A stretch of 44,326 bases of DNA, taken from positions 1 to 44,326 of the forward strand of contig JAUWZX010000004.1 of the NCBI GenBank assembly GCA_030615175.1, read 5' to 3'. The position numbers and the translations under genes were made by a program. The notes below the pieces were generated by a model. The model saw nothing but the letters and a program-made list of their open reading frames with translations, ran no database searches and was not told the origin of the DNA. This document shows, piece by piece, positions 37,953 through 44,326 of the stretch; the first letter of the stretch is position 1; every line of letters begins with the position of its first letter. Source of the DNA: Candidatus Parvarchaeota archaeon (GTDB lineage Archaea > Nanobdellota > Nanobdellia > WJKC01).

Positions 37953-39116
37953 CTTCTCTGAAATGAAAGCCATTCTTTGAGGCGGTTCTTCAGAGTGATT
38001 GCATCCAGACTCTGTTTCTTTTATTAAAGCCAGATATTCTTTAAAGGATTCATAATCTGCTCTTGTTATTTCTTCTATAATCTTCTTATGATTATTAAAA
38101 CCTCTTTTCTCAAGTAATTCAATGATTTCAGGATAATTATAATTCAAATTATTTCCTTTAATAAACCTAAAAGAGTATCCTCCTCCAACAAACACTTTTG
38201 CGTTAGGCAGGTAATCCGTAAGTATTACTGCAGCAAGGTCAGTGCCATCATATTCCGGTCCTAAATCAGCAAGCACTATTTCTATCTTATCTGCTGGAAG
38301 AAGGTCCAATAACTCTCTTCTCCTGATATCCATGTTTAAAAAATGAAAATCTGAAGGATTCATATTATTAACAGACAAGTTCTTCTCTAACCTGCCTGCT
38401 GCTTCAGATTCAATGTCCACGCAAATTATTTTATCCGCCCCATTCCTACTAGCAACTAAACTCAGCACTCCGTCAGCTGAGCCAAGGTCTAAAACATACT
38501 TGTCCTTAAAATCAATATAACTCAAAGCATGCACTGCTAAAGCAGAATACTCTAAAAGACTATAATTACCTAATGAACTATCAAAATGTGACAAGTAAAT
38601 TAGATTATTATTTATTCCTCTTTCAATACTTGCTGGAATCCTTCTTTTTAACCTGTCATCAAGGAATACCCGTTCCCCAACCCTGACATAAAATACTGCT
38701 TCAGGCATTAAGATTACATTATTATATTTAAACCCCTCTTTATAATCATCATTCCTGTATACTTTACTGAAACCGCAGACTTCAAAAGGCACTTTTTCAT
38801 TATTCAATCCTTTAAATGATTTTTTAATCTTTTTAAACTCAAAATCATATTCCTCTATGAATGGTTGATAATCCTCTAATAAAAATTTAATGTCATACTT
38901 AGAAAGAAGTTCGTTTAAGCCGGGAAGTAAATTATTACATAGGTTTGTTGTTATGGAATTCTTTTCCATAACATCATCACTCTCTTTAGGATTAAAATAC
39001 ACTTCTTCTGTGCCCAGAAACTTCTTCATCTCAAAAGCCAATTCCTCAACATTATTATTAAAGTATTTTAAAAACGCATCACAATTCCCTGCTGAAACAT
39101 TACTTTTAATCACCAT
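37947..39116 (-). CDS. Class I SAM-dependent methyltransferase (PrmA-like core)
   Basis: The Rossmann methyltransferase core lies in about residues 205-300: KYVLDLGSADGVLSLVASRNG (motif I), KIICVDIESEAAGRLEKNL (motif II with acidic end), LNMDIRRRELLDLL and IEIVLADLGPEY (motif IV-like). It resembles PrmA/small-molecule methylases but lacks a diagnostic NPP[FY]. The N-terminal 200 residues are unassigned, with many Asn/Asp/Glu and no transmembrane segment. The target is unknown. Codons are T/G-ending as usual for this strand. Confidence 0.78.
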   Translation of the reverse strand: MVIKSNVSAGNCDAFLKYFNNNVEELAFEMKKFLGTEEVYFNPKESDDVMEKNSITTNLCNNLLPGLNELLSKYDIKFLLEDYQPFIEEYDFEFKKIKKSFKGLNNEKVPFEVCGFSKVYRNDDYKEGFKYNNVILMPEAVFYVRVGERVFLDDRLKRRIPASIERGINNNLIYLSHFDSSLGNYSLLEYSALAVHALSYIDFKDKYVLDLGSADGVLSLVASRNGADKIICVDIESEAAGRLEKNLSVNNMNPSDFHFLNMDIRRRELLDLLPADKIEIVLADLGPEYDGTDLAAVILTDYLPNAKVFVGGGYSFRFIKGNNLNYNYPEIIELLEKRGFNNHKKIIEEITRADYESFKEYLALIKETESGCNHSEEPPQRMAFISEKL

Positions 39117-39156
39117 AATAATTTACTTTACTGGTAATTTTCTCTTATAAGTATTT

Positions 39157-39690
39157 CTATAACTTCTTTAATATGTCATATAACTGATTAACTGCCATGC
39201 TTAACTCGCCTGAGTTATCAATAATGAAATCAGCATAATCACAATCCTGACTACTCAGGGCGCGGTTAATCCGCGCTTTAACAGTATAATCATCCTCCCT
39301 TGCACGGGACTTAATGCGCTTAATAATAACGCTCGTAGGAGCCTTAATGAAAACAACCAAAGTATTATGGTATAACTCCCTGGCTAATGGAATAATGTTG
39401 CGGCTAACATTCACGAGAACATTCTTTCCATTACGCAGCAAGGAAAGAACTTCATTACTAACACCATAATTCAAGCCGTAACTGGACCAGTTAAGGAAGA
39501 ACTCGCCCTGCTTAAGCAATGAATCAAAATCTTCAAATGACACGAAATGATTGCTCTCAAAAGAGCTGGGCGCGCGGGTAATGAAGCGCTTAGCAACCAT
39601 GACGCCTGGCAATAAATCCTTAACCCCGCTAATAATTGAATCCTTGCCAGAACAACTATTACCCACAACAAGGATTAACCGTCCATTCAT
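39157..39690 (-). CDS. phnN: PhnN-type ribose 1,5-bisphosphate phosphokinase-like protein
   Basis: The sequence follows PhnN: RLILVVGNSCSGKDSIISG (P-loop), AKRFITRAPSSFESNHFVSFEDFDSLLKQGEFFLNWSSYGLNYGVS, VLVNVSRNIIPLARELY, and IIKRIKSRARED. PhnN is a guanylate-kinase-fold enzyme making PRPP from ribose 1,5-bisphosphate. I use ATG 39690 (177 residues); a TTG start would add MI only, and the TATA near 39711-39720 fits ATG. No phosphonate genes are nearby. In archaea ribose 1,5-bisphosphate belongs to the AMP/RuBisCO III route, a more plausible context. Confidence 0.8.
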   Translation of the reverse strand: MNGRLILVVGNSCSGKDSIISGVKDLLPGVMVAKRFITRAPSSFESNHFVSFEDFDSLLKQGEFFLNWSSYGLNYGVSNEVLSLLRNGKNVLVNVSRNIIPLARELYHNTLVVFIKAPTSVIIKRIKSRAREDDYTVKARINRALSSQDCDYADFIIDNSGELSMAVNQLYDILKKL

Positions 39691-39741
39691 AATCAATAAT
39701 TAAGCTTCAAAAAATTAATATACTTAATCATTTAATAATAT

Positions 39742-40845
39742 ATGGGGGATTTTATGAAAAAGAGCAATACAAAAATAATTATCGCCACAGGCATATCGGG
39801 AAGCGGCAGCAGGAAGTTCTGCGCCTCATATAAGAAATTAAGAAAGAAAGTAAAGATATATAATACTGGAGACATGATACTTGAACTTGCACAGAATGAT
39901 CCTGAAACTCCTAACATACCTAAAGAAAACCTCTTAAACCTTAACCCTAACAAACTGAAACACCTTAGGGATAAAGCCTTTGACATAATCTCTGACGAAA
40001 TAAATAATCACCAGAATAAGTATGAGAGGATAATAATAGATACGCATGCAAAGTTCTTCTGGAATGACATTTACTACAACGCGTTTGACTGGAAGCACTT
40101 GAATAAGATTCCAGTAGACTTATTTTTAACAATAATAGACAAGCCATCAGTAATCAGGGAAAATCAAAAAAAGCACAAAGCAGGCTTATCACAGGACCAT
40201 GACTTCAGAGACCTCCTTTTATGGCAGAATAATGAGGTTGATACAACAGCCGGGTGGGCTTCAAAGTATGGGAAACCATTTTACGTGCTCCCAAGCAGAC
40301 AAAACTTTTCAATAATAGACAGTCTTCTGGAAAGTAAATTCTTAATATACTTCAGCATGCCGATGACGGATGCTGACAGTGAAGCTAATGATATGGTAAC
40401 TAATTTTAAGAAAAAATTGCTTAACCTGGGCGAGGATATTAATTACCTGCCAACACCAATAATAGACCCGAGGCATATTGACATAGAACCTAATGAGTTA
40501 ATAATGGAAAATGTTGATGGAAAAAACTTTTTATTTAAAAAAGCAAAAAGAACAGTAGACCGTCATACAGTGCACAGAGACTTGAATTGGTACATACCAA
40601 AAGCAACACACATCATTGCATACTATCCTCAAGGAACTGAAGTTTCAAAAGGAGTTACAGACGAGTGCACCAGAGCATTCGAAACAGGAAAATACGTGTA
40701 CGTGGTTTTCCACAGGGATAATAAGAGTCCTTTCATGGAATTAGCGCATAATGTTTTCAGGAATGAAGAAGAATTCTTTAAATTCTTCCCAGAACACATT
40801 GAAGAACAGATAAGGAAAGGTGAAAGGAAGAACAATCTTTTATAA
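39742..40845 (+). CDS. P-loop-like kinase domain fused to a deoxyribosyltransferase-like domain
   Basis: The N-terminal half (1-195) resembles an adenylate-kinase-type P-loop domain: IIIATGISGSGSRKFC, YNTGDMILELAQ, RIIIDTHAKFFW. The Walker A reads GISGSGSRK with one extra residue before the lysine, so it is degenerate or shifted. The C-terminal half (about 205-345) resembles nucleoside 2-deoxyribosyltransferase folds: LIYFSMPMTDADSEAND, DRHTVHRDLNWYIPKATHIIAYYPQGTEVSKGVTDECTRAFETGKYVYVV. At 367 residues it is a two-domain fusion, suggesting nucleotide salvage or sensing. ATG 39754 is another possible start. Confidence 0.7.
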   Translation: MGDFMKKSNTKIIIATGISGSGSRKFCASYKKLRKKVKIYNTGDMILELAQNDPETPNIPKENLLNLNPNKLKHLRDKAFDIISDEINNHQNKYERIIIDTHAKFFWNDIYYNAFDWKHLNKIPVDLFLTIIDKPSVIRENQKKHKAGLSQDHDFRDLLLWQNNEVDTTAGWASKYGKPFYVLPSRQNFSIIDSLLESKFLIYFSMPMTDADSEANDMVTNFKKKLLNLGEDINYLPTPIIDPRHIDIEPNELIMENVDGKNFLFKKAKRTVDRHTVHRDLNWYIPKATHIIAYYPQGTEVSKGVTDECTRAFETGKYVYVVFHRDNKSPFMELAHNVFRNEEEFFKFFPEHIEEQIRKGERKNNLL

Positions 40846-40904
40846 CTTTTCTTTTAACCTAATAAGATAATTATATAAGGATAATATTTTTTAAGATTTA
40901 TACT

Positions 40905-42467
40905 ATGGCTGAAGTAGTACTTACCGCGGACAGGACTGTGCTAAGTGAATATAATGACAACCCATTCTACGGCTTCCTAAGCTGCGCGCAGTACGGTTTA
41001 GTTCCTTCATGGCTCTACTGGTGGAAATTAATTCCAAGAGTAGGCTGCCTCCCGAGCGGTGAAGTAACTCATGCAACACTATCACTAAGAAAAGTTGAAT
41101 CCTCACTAATAGATGAGGGAGTAAGCACAGTAGTCACTGATGCTTATAATATTCCAAAAGTAATAACAAAGGAAACAAGAATTGTAGGAGTAAGCGCCAT
41201 AGACCCGATGGGTTACGGTCCTGGCAGCAGGGCAATGAGGTTCTTCTCAGATGAGAAAACAATGTCAATGACTTCCTATGAATTCCTTAAATTAATAAGT
41301 ATAATAAATAAATTAAAGAAAAAATATGATTTCAAGATAATTGGCGCAGGGTGCGGTTCATGGCAGTTACTAAATAAGAAAGAACTAAATATAGACCACA
41401 TATTCATGGGCGAGGCAGAAAAAACTTTTCCAGGAATAGCAAAGAGAATAATTAAAGGCAGCAAAGTTAAGAAAATCATTAAAGGAGAATTGCTCAAGGC
41501 AAGTGAGATACCAGGAATTAAAAAACCAGTAATCGCTGGCATGATAGAAACTGCAAGAGGGTGCGGCAGGGGATGCAAGTTCTGCTCAACAACACTGTCA
41601 GGCAGGATAAGACCATTAAGCATGGATAAAATACTTAATGACGCTAGAATAAACATTGAATCAGGAAGGAAAAATCTTACAATACAGTCAGAGGACTTCC
41701 TGTCATACAAGTGCGGCAGGAACTTCAGGCCTGACGAGGACTCAGTATATAACTTATTCAAGTCATTATATAACGCGGGCGCTCAAAGGATTAGGACAAT
41801 ACACGCTAACCTGGCAAGCATTGCAAGCAGTCCTGAATTAATGAAGAAGCTTACAAAGCTTATGCGCAGGCACGGGCAGAAATCAGGATTCTGCCAGCCA
41901 GGAATAGAGACTGGGAGCACGAGGCTGTTGAAGAAGTTAATGCCTGGCAAATTACTGCCATTCAAAGGCGAGGAATGGTCAAGCATAGTTAAGAAAGCAT
42001 TCAAGACATGCAATTCACTAAACTGGATTATGTGCCCGACAGTGATACTAGGCATGCCTGGCGAGAAAAAAGAAGATGTTCATGAAACAATAAGATTAAT
42101 TAAGGACTTGAAGCCTTACAAGTCAGCCATTGCAACATTATTCTTTATACCAATAACAATAACGAGTCTAGGGAAGGCAAAGGAATTCATTATGAACAAC
42201 ATGTTCAGGGAGCACTGGGAGTTATTAAAGACCTGCTGGAAGCATAACCTGCATCACTTCAGGCATATTAATTTAGGCAAGAATCACTTAACTAATCTCA
42301 TTGGCGGATTCATAGCGAAGAAGGCGTCAGAAAAAGTGATAAAATTCGCAGACGAGCACTTAAAAGGCAGTAAAGCGGATGGAATACCAAACGATATAAT
42401 ATTAAAAATCCTAAACAAACTGCCAATAAGAGACCCTTTAGATAAAATGATTAAATCACTTAATTAA
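40905..42467 (+). CDS. B12-binding-type radical SAM protein
   Basis: The radical SAM cluster motif is ARGCGRGCKFCSTT (Cys-220, 224, 227), followed by the barrel with LTIQSEDFLSYKC, IRTIHANLASIASSPELMKKL and TVILGMPGEKKEDVHETIRLI. The N-terminus (about 60-200) has a fold like B12-binding domains (IVGVSAIDPMGYG, FKIIGAGCGSW, HIFMGEAEKTFPGIAKRII), though I see no clear DxHxxG cobalamin motif. The 520-residue size is usual for this group, which includes BchE- and HpnJ-like enzymes. The substrate is unknown. Its end overlaps the next convergent gene by 12 bases. Confidence 0.86.
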   Translation: MAEVVLTADRTVLSEYNDNPFYGFLSCAQYGLVPSWLYWWKLIPRVGCLPSGEVTHATLSLRKVESSLIDEGVSTVVTDAYNIPKVITKETRIVGVSAIDPMGYGPGSRAMRFFSDEKTMSMTSYEFLKLISIINKLKKKYDFKIIGAGCGSWQLLNKKELNIDHIFMGEAEKTFPGIAKRIIKGSKVKKIIKGELLKASEIPGIKKPVIAGMIETARGCGRGCKFCSTTLSGRIRPLSMDKILNDARINIESGRKNLTIQSEDFLSYKCGRNFRPDEDSVYNLFKSLYNAGAQRIRTIHANLASIASSPELMKKLTKLMRRHGQKSGFCQPGIETGSTRLLKKLMPGKLLPFKGEEWSSIVKKAFKTCNSLNWIMCPTVILGMPGEKKEDVHETIRLIKDLKPYKSAIATLFFIPITITSLGKAKEFIMNNMFREHWELLKTCWKHNLHHFRHINLGKNHLTNLIGGFIAKKASEKVIKFADEHLKGSKADGIPNDIILKILNKLPIRDPLDKMIKSLN

Positions 42468-44326
42468 TTCCTCAATCGCTTCCTTAACAATAATGCATAA
42501 GATAAAGTAAGCAAGTAAATTGTACATTAAATAAGTGTAATCATTAAGGTTTATTGAAATTCCTTCTCCTTCCTCCACTTCTTTTACAGCCGTCTTAATC
42601 ATTAAGTCTAATTTCTTATTAAGAACGTTAATTTTATCGCACGTTAATTCTCTAACATCTTTTAAAGTAATATTCTTCAAACCCTTTGGCTCGCTTGGGT
42701 CAACCCATCTTAATAGAATTAAGTTATCAGCATTTCTGCCGCTTAAAACCTTCTTCACTTCCCTCATTAAATTAATTATGCTAAAACCAGATAATAATCC
42801 CTTAGGATACTTGCTTCTTAAGTATTTTAGCAGGTAACTTTCATTTCCTTTACCTTTATGATACATTAATGCTTTAAAAATTAAGACAATCTCCCGGCCG
42901 CCTAATTCATATTCCTTTTTCTTATAAACCTTCTTCTTAATTAAACTATTAATTTTTGTCCTTAAATCTTCCCAACCCTTTATTAAACTGGTTTTAAGCA
43001 AATTCTGAGCTCTTGTCTTAGCCGTTTCAATATCATAAGGTGATAAGATAAATACTTCAAGCAGTTTATGATAACCCTTAAACTTCTTTAATTCATACTT
43101 CTCTCCATAAACCCTCTTAAACCATCCCTTCCTGAAAGTCGGATGCTTCCTTATTAACGCGCTTACCTGACTTAATAAAACTCTTAAGTTGCCTTCATAA
43201 CCTTCCTCTAATTTAAACGCGTTATCAATTAATTCTAAATTAATCCTTAAAAATAAGTAATAATGAAGACACCTTAATCGCAATTCATTTACTTTATCAA
43301 CTAATTGAGGATAACCCTTAATATCCCTAATCGATGCTCCCCTGGCTTTCTTTTCTTCAAGGAATTTTATAATCCTGCTTTGAATTAACATCTGAATTTT
43401 AAACAAGCATCCATTCTCAATGCCAAAACCACAACCCTTTTCGTACTGCACTCCGCCGCGCGCAGCCTTGGCGTGAAAACTAATTAAGCCAGGCAACTCT
43501 CTCATGCCCTGAACAAATAATCTGCCTTTAGCCCATTCAGGAAAACATTCCATGCTAAATTCTTTAAAGAAAGCCCTGATTTCTTTATCACCAGTAATTC
43601 CTTTCGGAACAATGAATTTAAAACTAGTCTTATCAGATAACTCTGTTAAAGTCTTAAATTCTCTCTGAAAATCAGAATTCTCCTCAAGTAATTTATCATA
43701 ACCGGCAATTAATTTATTATAATCAACACTGGCTTCACTATCCCGCTTAAGCGCCACTAATAAATTCCTGACAGCATATAAATTACTTCTTAATTCATTA
43801 TAAAGAGGAATACAATCATTTTTTAACACTAATAAGTGTTTTTGAATAATCCCGCTTAAATTATGTAAATAATTAATATAATTCTTGATTATGCTTTCAT
43901 CTGACACGTCAAGTAATGCTGTTAATTCCCTGCCAATCACCGGCTTAATCTCATCAGCCCAATTTTCTATTAATTCTTTATACTTTTTAAATAATGAAAC
44001 CTTGTTCTGCTTAATCTTTTTAATTCCTTCATTAATCTCCTTAATTGATTCATCAACATCTTCAGGTTCTTCAATAGTTATTTGGCTGCCGTCACCGCCG
44101 CCACCATCTTCTTCAAACGCTCCTCTTACTTCATCTCTAGGCGCTTCAATTCTTTCTTTGGTGGCTGGCCTTGCCTTTGATAAATTAAGCTTGCTAAACA
44201 ACTTAATAACCGAAATCACTCCAATAACAACCATTATAAAAGTAATCACGCCCTGACCCATCTGACTAGCAATACCAGCCATAGTAAAACTAGCAAAAGT
44301 AAGCAAAACCCAAGCAGAAAACTCAC
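42456..44326 (-). CDS. Large membrane-anchored hypothetical protein (5' end possibly outside the window)
   Basis: The frame stays open to the right edge. The first possible start is TTG 44306 (616 residues), with six to seven more in-frame residues (EFSAWV) before it. The N-terminus has a hydrophobic anchor (FITFIMVVIGVISVIKLF-like, about residues 9-37), then an acidic Gly-rich linker (EEDGGGGDGSQITIEEPEDVDESI). About 500 mostly helical, Lys-rich residues follow, with no domain I recognise. It could be a membrane-tethered structural or enzyme-scaffold protein. Confidence 0.65.
   Translation of the reverse strand, partial: EFSAWVLLTFASFTMAGIASQMGQGVITFIMVVIGVISVIKLFSKLNLSKARPATKERIEAPRDEVRGAFEEDGGGGDGSQITIEEPEDVDESIKEINEGIKKIKQNKVSLFKKYKELIENWADEIKPVIGRELTALLDVSDESIIKNYINYLHNLSGIIQKHLLVLKNDCIPLYNELRSNLYAVRNLLVALKRDSEASVDYNKLIAGYDKLLEENSDFQREFKTLTELSDKTSFKFIVPKGITGDKEIRAFFKEFSMECFPEWAKGRLFVQGMRELPGLISFHAKAARGGVQYEKGCGFGIENGCLFKIQMLIQSRIIKFLEEKKARGASIRDIKGYPQLVDKVNELRLRCLHYYLFLRINLELIDNAFKLEEGYEGNLRVLLSQVSALIRKHPTFRKGWFKRVYGEKYELKKFKGYHKLLEVFILSPYDIETAKTRAQNLLKTSLIKGWEDLRTKINSLIKKKVYKKKEYELGGREIVLIFKALMYHKGKGNESYLLKYLRSKYPKGLLSGFSIINLMREVKKVLSGRNADNLILLRWVDPSEPKGLKNITLKDVRELTCDKINVLNKKLDLMIKTAVKEVEEGEGISINLNDYTYLMYNLLAYFILCIIVKEAIEELIK

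Overview
The window is a compact archaeal chromosome segment, most likely from a DPANN archaeon (Woesearchaeota/Pacearchaeota-like; the lineage is my inference). Archaeal markers are RadA, SRP54 and FtsY, an archaeal/eukaryotic-type ProRS, ribosomal proteins S19e, L39e, L31e and LX, prefoldin alpha, PDCD5, the RNase P subunit Rnp4, and a tRNA-Cys without encoded CCA. Many genes have a TATA box centred about 26 bases before the ATG, so leaderless transcripts appear common. Operons use ATGA stop/start overlaps. Several enzymes are domain-reduced (Dph2-like and TrmI-like proteins without N-terminal domains).

Layout. 0-5.2 kb: a DNA-modification region with a DpnM/MboI-type adenine methylase, an unknown 161-residue protein, a GIY-YIG nuclease, and an AT-richer insert holding a ParB-like protein translationally coupled to a second D12-type adenine methylase. 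5.2-18 kb: an MBL-fold nuclease-like protein divergent from a DEDD exonuclease, an amidohydrolase, a membrane-anchored winged-helix regulator divergent from an acidic secreted protein, a three-gene operon (YkgJ cysteine cluster, zinc ribbon, thymidylate-kinase-like), truncated Dph2 and TrmI, a DsbA-like protein, a MazG-like protein and several unknowns. 18-24.3 kb: the translation and secretion cluster rnp4, lipoprotein, S19e, PDCD5, L39e, L31e, LX, pfdA, ftsY, then srp54. 24.3-34 kb: DUF123, proS, glnA, an HTH-pseudoNudix regulator divergent from an active Nudix enzyme, radA, a large metallophosphoesterase-like protein and two small nucleotide-metabolism-type genes. 34-44.3 kb: a circularly permuted GTPase fused to a SIS domain, a tandem palindromic repeat, cysS with tRNA-Cys, small paralogous proteins, a methyltransferase, PhnN, a P-loop/deoxyribosyltransferase fusion, a radical SAM protein and a large membrane-anchored unknown.

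Main discovery candidates. (1) A 29-bp element occurs three times, with 22 of 29 positions identical. Each copy ends exactly 5 bases before the TATA box of a DNA-metabolism gene: the GATC-type methylase, the DEDD exonuclease and radA. This looks like an undescribed archaeal DNA-repair/modification regulon. (2) GATC is almost absent from the window (18 sites by hand count, 10 of them in the first 4.6 kb), which fits a long-standing GATC-specific system. (3) Two of the eight remaining GATC sites sit at the same place in a noncoding tandem palindromic repeat upstream of cysS. Together these suggest GATC methylation has a real role in this organism.

Strand asymmetry is strong: plus-strand genes favour A/C-ending codons and minus-strand genes T/G-ending codons, as expected if the whole window lies in one replichore. 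cysS, the GIY-YIG gene and the ParB-like/methylase pair depart from their surroundings in codon or base use.
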